Counted from the stretch's first letter, positions 15,557 to 27,553 are shown. The stretch: 58,630 bases of DNA from Gemmatimonadota bacterium (GCA_020350785.1 CP070722.1:3863802-3922431), one strand, 5' to 3'. Numbers and translations: made by a program. Notes: generated by a model from the letters alone, not told the origin.

Positions 15557-15943
15557 CTAGCGGGTGCGGCGCCTGCGGCGCCGGACCTTTCCCAGCGCGC
15601 CGGGCTGGGGCAAGGAGCCGTCGATGGTGAAGGTGATATCGCCTTTGCCGTCCGCCGCACGTGAGGTTACGACCACCTGATCGATCTGGCGCCCCTCATC
15701 GGCGATAGTGACTTCGAAATCCACCTTCGCCTCTTTCGAGGTGACCCGGGTGCGCACCCGGTCGCCCGGGTTCCGCTCGGCACACGTCGCCGGGTTGCGA
15801 AACAGTGTCTTCGTCGACTGTCGATTACTCTCGGAGAGCGTCCGTGAGATCTTGATCTGCTTTAGCCAGTCGGGTTGATAGCTGATCACGTACCTGGCTC
15901 CCTGCTGGTCCGTGCCTTCTCCCTCGCGATTGTGCCGGGCCAT
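15557..15943 (-). CDS. Conserved-looking small hypothetical protein
   Basis: 128 residues with no signal peptide or membrane segment. A beta-rich middle (KVDFEVTIADEGRQIDQVVV, then ITFTIDGSLPQP) ends in a very basic tail RRRRRR. One cysteine is present. Its stop lies 7 bases from the convergent stop of the MCE gene. The basic tail could bind nucleic acid, but nothing else supports that. I do not recognise the family. Codon usage looks like that of its neighbours, which supports a real gene. Confidence 0.5.
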   Translation of the reverse strand: MARHNREGEGTDQQGARYVISYQPDWLKQIKISRTLSESNRQSTKTLFRNPATCAERNPGDRVRTRVTSKEAKVDFEVTIADEGRQIDQVVVTSRAADGKGDITFTIDGSLPQPGALGKVRRRRRRTR

Positions 15944-16064
15944 GACGAACTACGATCCCTCCAGACAGATGAGTAACCGCTCGACCATAATTTTCGGAAA
16001 GGGATCACAATCTCTCGCCAGACAACTGAGCCGTCAAGGCATCCGGCCGTCGGCCCGCGAACGC

Positions 16065-17264
16065 CTAAAGGAGAAATGGGATCGGCACAAAGCTGAGCGC
16101 GAACATCAGCCCTGCCGCTAGGCCCAGCCAGAGTCTTCTACCCCGCGGGCTCTCCTGATCATTGAAGAGCGGCGGATGCTGAACTCGCCCGCGCCCGATC
16201 GCGAACACGAGCGTCGCCCACACCCACCAGCCCGCCCACAAGAGACCGAGGGGAATGAGCAGGGCGAAAAACACCCAGGCCAGTGGACGCTGTCGCGAGC
16301 CGAGCAGCGCGTAGAGGATGTGGCCGCCATCCAACTGCGAGATCGGGAGCAGGTTCAGCGCCGTGACAAACAGCCCCAGCCAGCCAGCAAAGGCGAGGGG
16401 ATGCAGAATCAACAGCTCGCCGGTCCCGCTGACGCCGAGCGTCAGCCGTGCCATACCCTTCAGGACGAGCGAGCCACCCAGCCAAAACTGTTCCTGCCCG
16501 GCGAAGTGGACCATGTAGCGGCTGGGCATCTCGGCTAGCACTAGCACGACTTGGCTGCGGAGGAGCCCCCACCAGAGCAGTGGGAGGGATGCCGCGAAGC
16601 TGAGGAGTGGGCCGGCAACTCCGACGTCCAGGAGAACAGGCCTGGTCAAGACCGGCGAGCGGAGACGGATGAAGGCGCCAAGGGTTCCGATGATCGAGAT
16701 ATAGGGCGGAAAGGGAATGAAAAACGGAGGAGTCACGCTAATCCGATGATGACGCGCGGTGAAGTAGTGGCCGGCCTCGTGCACGGCCAAGACCGTCACC
16801 AACGCCAACCCGAACGGAAGTCCTGGAACCAGCGCTCTGAAGTCCACCATCAGAGGAACCGGCAGCCACCACTCGTCGAACAGGTGCAAACCGGTGAAGA
16901 GAATCGGCGTCTGGCCAGCTAGCAGGCTGCCAGCCACCACGGTGCTGAAGAGAGTCAAGGCCAGCAGGACTCCGTGGAGCCACCAGCGCTCCCGCCGGAC
17001 GGTCGGCTCTACGAGGAACAGCTCCCATCCCTGAGGTCCCTCGCGCTGGCCGGCATAGCCAGGCCAGCGCCCCAGATATTCACGGACCTCGGGGGAGTCC
17101 GGGGTCAGCTCCGCCCGCAGCCGGCCGGCCAGAACGCGCCCTGCCGGCACCGTTTCCAGGCGGAAATTGGCGAAGATTCCGAAGTCTTCCGGAAACCCTT
17201 GATTTTGCCTGAACAGGCTGTTAAGATCTTCTGTCACCAGCCCGTTGTCCGCGTTACGCGCCAC
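16065..17264 (-). CDS. Site-2 protease family (M50) membrane metalloprotease
   Basis: 399 residues starting at GTG. The zinc site VHEAGH (His162, Glu163, His166) lies in a membrane helix, and the third ligand appears in LNLLPISQLDGGH (Asp312), the NPxxxLDGG motif of this family. About seven hydrophobic helices are visible. A soluble ~90-residue N-terminal part precedes them, and there is no PDZ domain, which separates it from RseP. Plant EGY-like and cyanobacterial S2P relatives share this layout. These enzymes cut membrane-anchored proteins within the bilayer, often anti-sigma factors. The two anti-sigma factors at 32.7-36.9 kb are possible but unproven substrates. It is divergent from rho. 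Confidence 0.88.
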   Translation of the reverse strand: MARNADNGLVTEDLNSLFRQNQGFPEDFGIFANFRLETVPAGRVLAGRLRAELTPDSPEVREYLGRWPGYAGQREGPQGWELFLVEPTVRRERWWLHGVLLALTLFSTVVAGSLLAGQTPILFTGLHLFDEWWLPVPLMVDFRALVPGLPFGLALVTVLAVHEAGHYFTARHHRISVTPPFFIPFPPYISIIGTLGAFIRLRSPVLTRPVLLDVGVAGPLLSFAASLPLLWWGLLRSQVVLVLAEMPSRYMVHFAGQEQFWLGGSLVLKGMARLTLGVSGTGELLILHPLAFAGWLGLFVTALNLLPISQLDGGHILYALLGSRQRPLAWVFFALLIPLGLLWAGWWVWATLVFAIGRGRVQHPPLFNDQESPRGRRLWLGLAAGLMFALSFVPIPFLL

Positions 17265-17451
17265 GACATTATCGCTGCACCGCAGTCAAGATTTACCCTA
17301 TACGAAGCAGGTGGCGTAAGACACCAGGGAGCAAAAGGACAAGCCGATTACGAGCCGCGCGCCCGCAGCGAGGCGGGCGTACGCTGCTCACGACCCCTGT
17401 CGAAAAAATTCCCCCAACGCGCAAACCACCAGAAGAGACCAGCAGGAACAT

Positions 17452-18714
17452 ATGAGTACGTCCCTCGATATCGCCGAGCTCAAGGCCAAGTCGGTCGCCG
17501 ACCTCCACCAGATGGCGGAGGAACTGAACATCCAGAACTACTCCTCTCTCCGCAAGCAGGACCTGATTTTCCGCATCGAACAGAATCTGCTCGACTCCGA
17601 CGTCATCCTTAGGGCCGAGGGTGTTCTGGAGATTCTGCCGGAGGGCTACGGTTTCCTCAGGAGCCAGGACTGGAACTACCTTTACGGACCCGATGACATC
17701 TACGTGTCCCCCTCGCAAATCAAGAGGTTCGACCTGCGGACGGGCGACACCGTTCTCGGCCAGGTTCGCCCCCCCAAGGAAGGTGAGCGCTACCTGGCGC
17801 TGCTCAAGGTGGAGCAGGTCAACGGCGAGGATCCGGAGAAGTCGAAGCATCGGATCAGCTTCGACAACCTGCGGCCTCGCTATCCGGAGGAGCGGCTCCG
17901 CCTGGAGCGCGACAACGGCGACATCGCTAACCGCGTCATCGATTTGATCGCGCCCATCGGCAAGGGCCAGCGCGGGCTTATCACCTCGCCACCCAAGGCC
18001 GGCAAGACCATCCTCCTGCAGAAGGTTGCGAACGCGATCACCGAAAATCACCCCGAAGTGCATCTCATCGTTCTACTCATCGATGAGCGGCCCGAAGAGG
18101 TCACCGACATGGAGGAGCACGTCAAAGCGGAGGTCATATCTTCCACGTTCGACGAGCCCGCCGACCGACATACCCAGGTCGCCGAAATGGTGATCGAGAA
18201 GGCGAAGCGTCTGATCGAGCACAAGCGCGATGTCGTCATCCTGCTCGACTCGATTACGCGCCTGGCCCGCGCCTACAACGTGGTGGTGCCTCACTCGGGC
18301 AAGATCCTCTCCGGCGGCGTGGATGCCAATGCGCTCCACAAGCCCAAACGGTTCTTCGGCTCCGCCCGCAACCTCGAGGAAGGCGGCAGCCTCACGATCA
18401 TCGCGACCGCCCTCATCGAGACCGGCTCCCGAATGGACGAGGTCATCTTCGAGGAGTTCAAGGGCACCGGCAACATGGAGATCGTCCTCGATCGGCACAT
18501 CTCCGACAAGCGGATCTTCCCGGCCATCGACATCAATCGCTCGGGCACCCGCCGCGAGGAGCTGCTCCTCGACGAGAAGACGCTCAACCGCGTCTACTTG
18601 TTGCGGAACTTCCTGGCCGACATGCCCCCCGCGGAGTCCATCGAATTCTTGATTCAGCGGATGAAGCGGACCGAAAACAACGAGGAGTTCCTGAACAGCA
18701 TGCAGGAGGGATAG
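17452..18714 (+). CDS. rho: Transcription termination factor Rho
   Basis: 420 residues. The N-terminal Rho domain ([19 protein letters not shown]) is followed by the RNA-binding cold-shock domain ([30 protein letters not shown]), then the RecA-type motor with Walker [10 protein letters not shown], Walker [15 protein letters not shown] and the [10 protein letters not shown]-loop region. It is a hexameric ATP-driven RNA helicase that ends transcription of untranslated RNA. There is no long insertion of the kind seen in Actinobacteria, so the length is the standard Gram-negative one. The ATG follows a purine-rich AGCAGGA. The ~190-base leader is long enough for the autoregulation common for rho, but no specific element is recognised. 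Confidence 0.97.
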   Translation: MSTSLDIAELKAKSVADLHQMAEELNIQNYSSLRKQDLIFRIEQNLLDSDVILRAEGVLEILPEGYGFLRSQDWNYLYGPDDIYVSPSQIKRFDLRTGDTVLGQVRPPKEGERYLALLKVEQVNGEDPEKSKHRISFDNLRPRYPEERLRLERDNGDIANRVIDLIAPIGKGQRGLITSPPKAGKTILLQKVANAITENHPEVHLIVLLIDERPEEVTDMEEHVKAEVISSTFDEPADRHTQVAEMVIEKAKRLIEHKRDVVILLDSITRLARAYNVVVPHSGKILSGGVDANALHKPKRFFGSARNLEEGGSLTIIATALIETGSRMDEVIFEEFKGTGNMEIVLDRHISDKRIFPAIDINRSGTRREELLLDEKTLNRVYLLRNFLADMPPAESIEFLIQRMKRTENNEEFLNSMQEG

Positions 18715-18748
18715 CGCGGACGGCACCACTGGCGGCGGAATCGCAGCC

Positions 18749-19291
18749 TCAGCCGCCCTCCTCCGTCAACAGTTCCTCGTACTCCGGGTTGACCATCAGC
18801 TGGCCAGCCTCCAGTACCTCACGATCCCAAGGGAATATCACTTTCGCAGCCGTGGCCAGCGCGTAGTAGTCCGGTTCAAAGGCGCCCTGACGAACGAGTG
18901 AGGTCGCCGTGCGTACGTCGGCCGGGCCGATATCGCGTACCGCCGCCAGCGCCATGCGAAGCGTATCACCACTGTCGCAGATCTCATCCACCAACAGCAC
19001 CCGGCGCCCCGCAGCTTGTGACGGCGCCGCCGAGAGGATCTCCGGCCTCTGCCGTACACCCTTCTCTGCCTGCCGCCGGGTGATCTTGATGGCGTAGAAC
19101 TCCTTCTGGAGCATCGCCGCGACGACGGCTCCCGGAATCACGCCGGCCGCGGCGATCCCGATGACGACCTCGGGATCGTAGTCCCGAGCCACCCGCAAGG
19201 CGAGGGCGCGACACAGCTCGCCGAACAGCTCCCAGGAGAGCTCGAGAACGCTCTCCTCCGTGGTCGGAGGAACGCTCGGCTCGGTCACCAT
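18749..19291 (-). CDS. Phosphoribosyltransferase family protein
   Basis: 180 residues. The PRPP-binding loop VLLVDEICDSGDTL is at residues 98-111, preceded by the IGIAAAGVIPG strand-loop that binds pyrophosphate. FPWD near the C-terminus resembles the hood of xanthine/hypoxanthine-type enzymes. Type I phosphoribosyltransferases add ribose-5-phosphate from PRPP to a nucleobase; XGPRT/HPRT-like activity is the best guess, with a regulatory role as the alternative. GGAGAAG precedes the ATG. It is convergent with rho (34 bases between stops) and divergent from gyrA. Confidence 0.8.
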   Translation of the reverse strand: MVTEPSVPPTTEESVLELSWELFGELCRALALRVARDYDPEVVIGIAAAGVIPGAVVAAMLQKEFYAIKITRRQAEKGVRQRPEILSAAPSQAAGRRVLLVDEICDSGDTLRMALAAVRDIGPADVRTATSLVRQGAFEPDYYALATAAKVIFPWDREVLEAGQLMVNPEYEELLTEEGG

Positions 19292-19415
19292 CGCACTTCT
19301 CCAACGCCGCTCATCGCTATCCCGTGTCAGAATCCGTCCTAGATCCAGCCGCTTGGAGCCAGAAACTTATCGAAGTCGACAGTCGCCGAGCAAGCCGCGG
19401 CGCGAAGCGCGGCGC

Positions 19416-21975
<2,560 letters not shown>

Positions 21976-21987
21976 GAATCTCCCGAT

Positions 21988-22941
21988 ATGCAATACCGTT
22001 CGCTAGGAAAGTCCGGCCTCAAAGTCAGCGCCATCTCGCTTGGCAGCTGGCTGACGCTCGGGCACAAGATGGGCGCGGACGTGGCGGTGCGCTCGGTACG
22101 TCGGGCCTTCGAGCTGGGTGTCAACCTATTCGACACCGCCAACATGTACGACGAAGGTCAGGCCGAGATTGTTCTCGGCAAGGCACTGGCGCCCATCCAG
22201 CGCCAACAGTACGTGCTCGCCACCAAGGCATATTTTCCCGTGGGGCCTGGGCCCAACGACCGAGGCTTGTCGAGAAAGCACATCTTCGAGCAGGTGCACC
22301 TGAGCCTGCGCCGCCTCGGCACGGACTACGTCGATCTCTTCCAGTGCCATCGCTACGATGATGAGACACCGCTGGACGAGACCTTGCGGGCCATCGACGA
22401 TCTCATCGCCCAGGGCAAGGTCCTGTACGGCGGCGTGAGTGTCTGGTCGGCCGCGAACATAGCCGATGCAATGAAGTTGGCCCGCGAGCTCGGCTTGCGT
22501 CGCCTGGTCTCCAACCAGCCGCAGTACCACATCCTGCGCCGCGATATCGAGACGAATGGCGTGCTCGACGTGTGTGCTCGCGAAGGGCTCGGGCTGCTGG
22601 TCTACTCGCCGCTCGCCCGCGGCGTGCTCACGGGCAAGTACACGTCCGTCGAGGACGTCCCGTCCGACTCGCGGGCGGCCGACGCGCACGGACGCCAGTT
22701 CATGGGGCCCTGGTTCTCCGCCGAGGGATTGCAGGTGGTGCAGAGTTTGAAGCAGATCGCCGAGACCGCCGGTCTATCGCTGCCCGAGATGGCCCTCGCC
22801 TGGTGTCTGCGGCGGCCTGAGGTCTCCTCCGCCATCATCGGCGCCACCAAGGTCGAGCACGTCGAGCAGAACGCCGCAGCCGCCGAGATCACGCTCGGCG
22901 ACGACGTGCTGGCGGCTATCGATCAGATCGCTCCGGCCTGA
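21988..22941 (+). CDS. Aldo/keto reductase
   Basis: 317 residues forming a TIM-barrel oxidoreductase. The catalytic tetrad is visible as Asp49, Tyr54, Lys80 and His121, with the openings YRSLGKSGLKVSAISLG and LFDTANMYDEG typical of the AKR6/7/12 (K+-channel beta-subunit and YghZ-like) groups. The NADP-binding end appears in SSAIIGATKVEHVEQN. It reduces aldehydes or ketones with NADPH in the cytoplasm; the substrate is not predictable. It begins 12 bases after gyrA and may ride on its transcript. Its last 26 bases overlap the convergent xdhC-type gene. Confidence 0.92.
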   Translation: MQYRSLGKSGLKVSAISLGSWLTLGHKMGADVAVRSVRRAFELGVNLFDTANMYDEGQAEIVLGKALAPIQRQQYVLATKAYFPVGPGPNDRGLSRKHIFEQVHLSLRRLGTDYVDLFQCHRYDDETPLDETLRAIDDLIAQGKVLYGGVSVWSAANIADAMKLARELGLRRLVSNQPQYHILRRDIETNGVLDVCAREGLGLLVYSPLARGVLTGKYTSVEDVPSDSRAADAHGRQFMGPWFSAEGLQVVQSLKQIAETAGLSLPEMALAWCLRRPEVSSAIIGATKVEHVEQNAAAAEITLGDDVLAAIDQIAPA

Positions 22942-23260
22942 GCGAGCCCAGCGGTTCGACGAACACTTCCATGACGCCGCCGCAGACGGCAGGGCTCCAG
23001 GAGTAGATGTCGTCGGTCAGGTTCACCTGGACGATCCTGGGCTTGCCCGTCTCCAGAACCTGACGGGCCGCCTCCAGAACCTCCGCCTCACCACAGCCGC
23101 CTCCGATCGTCCCAACCAGCTCGCCGTCGGCGCCGATGAGCATCTTGCTGCCCGCGGCACGTGGTGTCGAACCCTTCGCCCGCACCACCGTGGCCAGCAC
23201 CGCCCGCCGGCCAGCTTGGGCGGCCGCCACCGCCGCGGCGTTCAACTCTCTGTCGCTCAA
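22916..23260 (-). CDS. XdhC/CoxI N-terminal-domain protein
   Basis: 114 residues, with a TTG start overlapping the upstream stop as TTGA. It carries the XdhC_CoxI signature: VRAKGSTPRAAGSKMLI, GTIGGGCGEAEV and a Cys in SPAVCGGVMEV. XdhC proteins bind molybdenum cofactor, aid sulfuration and insert it into xanthine dehydrogenase-family enzymes. Here the usual two-domain protein is split: this gene holds the N-terminal domain and the next upstream gene holds a Rossmann domain. It is the last gene of the four-gene maturation operon that serves the oppositely oriented hydroxylase at 27.7-31.6 kb. Confidence 0.85.
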   Translation of the reverse strand: MSDRELNAAAVAAAQAGRRAVLATVVRAKGSTPRAAGSKMLIGADGELVGTIGGGCGEAEVLEAARQVLETGKPRIVQVNLTDDIYSWSPAVCGGVMEVFVEPLGSLRPERSDR

Positions 23261-24111
23261 GAGCCAGCCCCTCCTGATGTGTCCTCGCGACGGCGCGCGA
23301 CGCGCTCGAAAACTCTCTGCTCATCGCTCAGACGGCCGCCAGCGCCACCGCGGCGCGCCGCCACGATCTCGGCGGCGATGGCCAGCGCGATCTCTTCGGG
23401 CGCCTCCGCGCCGATGTCGAGCCCAATCGGCGCATGGACCTGGGCCAGTCGCTCGGGATCGCACCCTTCGTCGAGCAGGGCCTCGAACGCGGCCCTTACG
23501 CGCCGACGGCTGCCGATCATCCCCAGGTAGGCTGGGCGAGCGTCCAGCCGTAACAATTGATGGATACAATCGTAGTCGTACTTGTGCCCGCGCGTGACGA
23601 GCACCACGTAAGTGTCCGAGCGGATCTCTATCTTCTCGAACGGGGCCTGATAGTCCAGCAGCACGATCCGCTCGGCCTCGGGGAACCACTCACGGTTCGC
23701 GAACTCGGGCCGGTCGTCGGCGACTGTGACCCTGAACCCGACGAGCGCGCCGATCCGGCACAGAGGTCGGGCGATGTGACCGGCACCGATGATCAGCAGT
23801 TCGGGCACCGGCTGTTGCGACTCGACGTAGAGCTTCCAGGTCGCGCCTTCAAGCTCTAACTCGTGCAGGTCGGCCCGGGCCTCCAGCAGCGCGGCACGCG
23901 CCAGTTCCGCGGCCCGCTCGTCCAATACTGGCTTGCCCAACTTGCCCCGCGGCGAGCCGCCGCCCATGAGCAGGTGCCGCCCGATGTGTTCGGGGCTGGG
24001 AGCATCGACGACCGTGACAACGACGCTCGCCTCGCCTCTCTCCTGAGCGGCCAGCACGTGTGCCGCCGCCTCGGCAGCCGAAACGTGCGACTGGTCGACG
24101 TCGCCGCTCAC
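23257..24111 (-). CDS. XdhC-family protein with C-terminal Rossmann domain
   Basis: 284 residues, GTG start in a GTGA overlap. The N-terminal ~90 residues are a diverged XdhC_CoxI half (GEASVVVTVVDAPSP, HLLMGGGSPRGKLG). The C-terminal half is the XdhC Rossmann domain, with ELLIIGAGHIARPL (105-117), VTVADDRPEFAN, YVVLVTRGHKYDYDCIHQ and AYLGMIGSRRRVRA. In known systems this protein delivers sulfurated molybdenum cofactor to xanthine dehydrogenase-type enzymes. The N-terminal half lacks the GSTPR element, which the small neighbouring gene supplies, so the two products may work as a pair. Confidence 0.87.
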   Translation of the reverse strand: MSGDVDQSHVSAAEAAAHVLAAQERGEASVVVTVVDAPSPEHIGRHLLMGGGSPRGKLGKPVLDERAAELARAALLEARADLHELELEGATWKLYVESQQPVPELLIIGAGHIARPLCRIGALVGFRVTVADDRPEFANREWFPEAERIVLLDYQAPFEKIEIRSDTYVVLVTRGHKYDYDCIHQLLRLDARPAYLGMIGSRRRVRAAFEALLDEGCDPERLAQVHAPIGLDIGAEAPEEIALAIAAEIVAARRGGAGGRLSDEQRVFERVARRREDTSGGAGS

Positions 24112-24695
24112 TCGAGTACTCCCTTGTATCTCTCGTACTCCTCAGGAGTATCCACGTCGATCAACACGCCGGGATCGTCGACTTCGACTTCGGCGACCTC
24201 CCCGATGTGAGCGCGGATCAACGATCGCGCGCCCTCCTCCAAAGGAGACGACAGCAGTTCGTCGAACAGCGCGGCGCTCAGCAACACCGGATGGCCGTGC
24301 CGGCCGGAGTGTACGACCCGCACGATCGGCGCGCCGCTGGAACGGAAGGCGCCAACCAGCAGGGCCACTGTGGAGGGCTGGACCAGGGGATGATCCACCG
24401 GTAGGATGACCGCCGCCTCCGCCCCGGGCGGCAAGGCCCGCACGCCCGAGCGCAGCGAGTCGATCTGTTGGCTGACGACGCCAGCACCTCGTGCCAAGCG
24501 ACCGCCGGCTTGGGCGGCCGGGGCCAGCAGTTCGTCCTCCTCGTCGTTGAACACGACGACGACATCCTCGCATCCGCCGGCGCGCAGCGTGCCGACCGCG
24601 CGCTCCAGGAAGGTCTGACCAACTCCCTCCAGCAGCGCCTTGGCGCGGCCCATGCGTTGCGACCGGCCTCCCGCGAGTACGATGCCTGCAATCAT
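24108..24695 (-). CDS. MobA/MocA-like molybdenum cofactor nucleotidyltransferase
   Basis: 195 residues. The nucleotide-binding signature LAGGRSQRMGRAK (residues 7-19) and PVDHPLVQP with its metal-binding Asp are those of the NTP-transferase group including MocA (CTP:molybdopterin cytidylyltransferase) and MobA. RHGHPVLLSAALF is typical of the MocA branch. For xanthine dehydrogenase-type enzymes the cytidylyl form of the cofactor is expected, so MocA-like activity is the better guess. ATGA overlap with the ferredoxin reductase gene upstream and GTGA overlap with xdhC downstream show tight coupling. Confidence 0.85.
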   Translation of the reverse strand: MIAGIVLAGGRSQRMGRAKALLEGVGQTFLERAVGTLRAGGCEDVVVVFNDEEDELLAPAAQAGGRLARGAGVVSQQIDSLRSGVRALPPGAEAAVILPVDHPLVQPSTVALLVGAFRSSGAPIVRVVHSGRHGHPVLLSAALFDELLSSPLEEGARSLIRAHIGEVAEVEVDDPGVLIDVDTPEEYERYKGVLE

Positions 24696-26116
24696 CCGTC
24701 TGCGCCCGCCTCGCCGCTCCCTCGCAACCCGGCGAGCATTTCCTCTACCGAGGTCATCTTCAGGCGTGGGCGCCCCAGTCTCGCACCGCGACTCTCCTCC
24801 AGATCCTGGAGGCGCCGCCAGTCATCCCAAGACAAGAAGGCGGGTTGCGCACGCGCTACCAGGGCCTCGGCCGCCGCCGGGCTTGGATCCGCTGGCTCCA
24901 GGTGTATTCCTTCAGCGAGGTCGCGCAACATGCACTCAACCGTTTCGCCGGCATCCGGCTTGTTCGTCCCGATCACACCACTGGGACCGCGCTTGATCCA
25001 ACCCGCCACGTAGATCCCCGGAAGTGGCTTGCCGGCCTCAGGATTCGTAACGCGACCTGATTCGTTGGGAATGATCCCCCAGCGATCATGGAACGGCAGC
25101 CCCGCCAACGGGACACCACGGTAGCCGACCGACCGGAAGACCATATCTACCGCCAGATCCTCGTAGATTTCAGTCGGCCGTGGACGAAGCGAGCCATCGT
25201 CGCTCACGTACAGCTCGTTTCGCACCACGCGCATGCCGGCCACTTCGCCTTTTTCATTGCCGAACAGCTCCACCGGCGAGACGAGAAACCGCAGCGTGAG
25301 TCTCTTCGGCTTTCCACCAGCGCCGCGTCCGGCGAGGCTCTGCAGTATCTCGATCCTCTTGAGTGTCGTCTTGTCACCGCTCTCTTCCACCGTGGCCCGA
25401 CTCAGCTCATCGAGCGCCACTTCGTCCGCCAGCACGGCCAGGTCGGCCCCCGCCAGCTCGCCCAGCTCCTTGACCTCGGGGTTGGTGAAAGCCGCCTGCG
25501 CCGGACCGCGACGACCGAGGACATACACCTCCTTCACTCTGCTCCGCCGCAGAGCCTCCAAAGCGTAGTCGGCGATGTCGGTCTTCTCCAGCTCTTCCGG
25601 AGTGCGACAGAGCACGCGTGCGACGTCCACCGCGACATTTCCCACGCCGACGACGGCCACCCGCTCGACTGAAAGATCGAACTCCAAGTCGCGGTAATCG
25701 GGATGCCCGTTGTACCATGCGACGAATTCGGTGGCGGGATGGCTGCGGCGCAGATCCTCGCCGGGGATGCCCATCCGCCTGTCGGTCTGGGCGCCCGTTG
25801 CATAACAGATCTGATGGTAGTGCCGCTCGAGGTCGGCACGGCTAATATGGCTGCCGATCTCGACGTTGCCGAAAAACCGGAAGCCCGGGTTCGCCGCCAC
25901 TTTCTCGAACACCCGAGTCACATTCTTGATCTTCTCGTGATCGGGCGCGACACCGAAGCGCACCAGCCCGAACGGCACTGGCAGGCGGTCATACATGTCG
26001 ACCGTGACGGCTACGTCTCTCTGCTTGAGCAATTTCTCGGCGGCATAGAATCCGGCGGGCCCTGAGCCGATGATCGCCACGCGCAACGGTTGGTCTCGTG
26101 AACCTAGACGCGCCAT
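24692..26116 (-). CDS. FAD-dependent ferredoxin-NADP+ reductase (FprA/adrenodoxin reductase type)
   Basis: 474 residues. The FAD fingerprint VAIIGSGPAGFYAAE is at the N-terminus, followed by VPFGLVRFGVAPDH. The NADP-binding motif VAVVGVGNVAVDVAR comes mid-protein, and the second FAD contact GWIKRGPSGVIGTNKPDA lies near the end; all are hallmarks of the glutathione-reductase-like FNRs such as FprA. It passes electrons between NADPH and ferredoxin in the cytoplasm. As the first gene of the overlapping operon with cofactor-maturation genes, it may supply or drain electrons for the adjacent molybdenum hydroxylase. That link is inferred from position. No ferredoxin gene lies nearby. Confidence 0.92.
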   Translation of the reverse strand: MARLGSRDQPLRVAIIGSGPAGFYAAEKLLKQRDVAVTVDMYDRLPVPFGLVRFGVAPDHEKIKNVTRVFEKVAANPGFRFFGNVEIGSHISRADLERHYHQICYATGAQTDRRMGIPGEDLRRSHPATEFVAWYNGHPDYRDLEFDLSVERVAVVGVGNVAVDVARVLCRTPEELEKTDIADYALEALRRSRVKEVYVLGRRGPAQAAFTNPEVKELGELAGADLAVLADEVALDELSRATVEESGDKTTLKRIEILQSLAGRGAGGKPKRLTLRFLVSPVELFGNEKGEVAGMRVVRNELYVSDDGSLRPRPTEIYEDLAVDMVFRSVGYRGVPLAGLPFHDRWGIIPNESGRVTNPEAGKPLPGIYVAGWIKRGPSGVIGTNKPDAGETVECMLRDLAEGIHLEPADPSPAAAEALVARAQPAFLSWDDWRRLQDLEESRGARLGRPRLKMTSVEEMLAGLRGSGEAGADG

Positions 26117-26428
26117 CCTCGTCTCCTTTGTACTCGTCTATTCCGTCGGGAGCCCGTCAGCAACAGATACCGGAACGGCCTAATCATAGGACGGCACGAC
26201 CTCTGAGGCGACCCGCCCGTTGCCGGCCGGATCGGCTCCCGCCGGCCTTCCCCTGAGCCTGGGCGTGGATTTGCGCATTCGCTGCTCCCGCATCGATCTT
26301 TGTTGATCAGGCTTCCAATCGGCAGACGACAGGGGGGAGGGCGTCCTGGCGTAGCGCTCGCGGGCCGCGCCGACGAGGCGGCCCGCGAAGCATCCCGAAA
26401 GACTGCCCCAGCGATAGGAGATTCAACC
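26117..26428. promoter_or_regulatory. Divergent intergenic region (fpr / asparaginase)
   Basis: These 312 bases separate two divergent genes and must hold promoters in both directions. On the minus strand a TATGAT lies about 70 bases ahead of fpr, but no good -35 accompanies it. AGGAG at 26415-26419 is the ribosome site of the rightward gene. No repeat or RNA gene is seen. Confidence 0.4.
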
Positions 26429-27526
26429 ATGACCCTGGGAATGACCCGTCGTGTGTTCCTCGGACGGAGCCTCTGGCTGAGCGCTGGGGCTGTGATGTCC
26501 GATCGCCTCAACCTGTTCCGGCTCCAACACACCAACGGCAAGCGCTCAAGCCAGCGCGGCTCAGCGACGCCGATGATGATCACCAGCCACTCGAACGACA
26601 CAGGTCGACGGGCCTTGGAGGCGGCCTGGGAAGATCTCGCCGCTGGCGGCTCGGCGCTCGATGCCGTCGAGAAAGCCACCAACATCATCGAGGTGGATCC
26701 CGAGGACTGGAGCGTGGGCTACGGGGGCTTACCCAACGAGAGAGGCGTAGTACAGCTGGACGCGTGCATCATGGACGGACGAACCTACAGCGCCGGCTCG
26801 GTAGCTTCACTGGAAAACATCAAGAATCCATCCTCGGTAGCCCGACTCGTGATGGAGCGCACCGATCACGTCATGCTCGTAGGCCCCGGCGCCCTGGAGT
26901 TCGCCAAGTCGTGGGGTTTTCCGGAAGAGAACCTGCTCACCGAGAAGGCACGCCAGCAGTGGCTCAAGTGGAGGGAAGACCACAGCGCGCGCGACGACTG
27001 GGGGCCGCCGGATCACCTCAAGGAGCGCGGGCTGAGCGACGCTCGTGTCGATGAGCCGGCGGCCGAGACCTACGGAACGGTCAACGTCCTGGCAGTGGAC
27101 ACGAACGGCGACGTCGCCGGCATCACCAGTACCAGCGGCCTCAGTTACAAAATCCCGGGCAGAATCGGTGACTCGCCGATTATCGGTGCCGGCCTCTACG
27201 TCGACAACGAGGTGGGTGCGGCCGGCGCGACCGGGCGCGGTGAGGATGTCATCAAGTCATGCGCATCCTACTACATTGTCATGAGAATGAGAGACGGCCG
27301 CACGCCGCAGGAGGCCTGTGACGATGCGCTGCAGATGATCGCCAGCCGTTACCGGGCGGTGGGGTTGGACTATCTGCCCGGCGAGAAGTTCGTGGCAATC
27401 AATAAAGCCGGAGAGTTTGGCTGCTCACAGACCTCGGGAGCCAGGCCGCCGCGCATGACCGTCACGAACCAATCGGGACTCAGTGTCTATGAGGGGCGGA
27501 GCGCGTTTCCGACTGAAAGCGGTTAA
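26429..27526 (+). CDS. N4-(beta-N-acetylglucosaminyl)-L-asparaginase / isoaspartyl peptidase family
   Basis: 365 residues from the ATG at 26429, chosen because AGGAG precedes it; the frame is open back to 26300 but without family features. TRRVFLGRSLWL suggests a Tat-type signal, fitting the periplasmic location of some bacterial relatives. The Ntn-hydrolase layout is clear: SVGYGGLPNERGVVQLDA, a long linker, then the autocleavage nucleophile in ETYGTVNVLAVD (Thr217), the substrate pocket GRIGDSPIIGAGLYVDN and GATGRGEDVIK. These enzymes cut the Asn side-chain amide of glyco-asparagines or isoaspartyl peptides after self-splitting into two chains. It is upstream of the hydroxylase operon with a 146-base gap, and a functional link is not evident. 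Confidence 0.9.
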   Translation: MTLGMTRRVFLGRSLWLSAGAVMSDRLNLFRLQHTNGKRSSQRGSATPMMITSHSNDTGRRALEAAWEDLAAGGSALDAVEKATNIIEVDPEDWSVGYGGLPNERGVVQLDACIMDGRTYSAGSVASLENIKNPSSVARLVMERTDHVMLVGPGALEFAKSWGFPEENLLTEKARQQWLKWREDHSARDDWGPPDHLKERGLSDARVDEPAAETYGTVNVLAVDTNGDVAGITSTSGLSYKIPGRIGDSPIIGAGLYVDNEVGAAGATGRGEDVIKSCASYYIVMRMRDGRTPQEACDDALQMIASRYRAVGLDYLPGEKFVAINKAGEFGCSQTSGARPPRMTVTNQSGLSVYEGRSAFPTESG

Positions 27527-27553
27527 CGATTCGACGACGGCAAGGTCCGCAAG

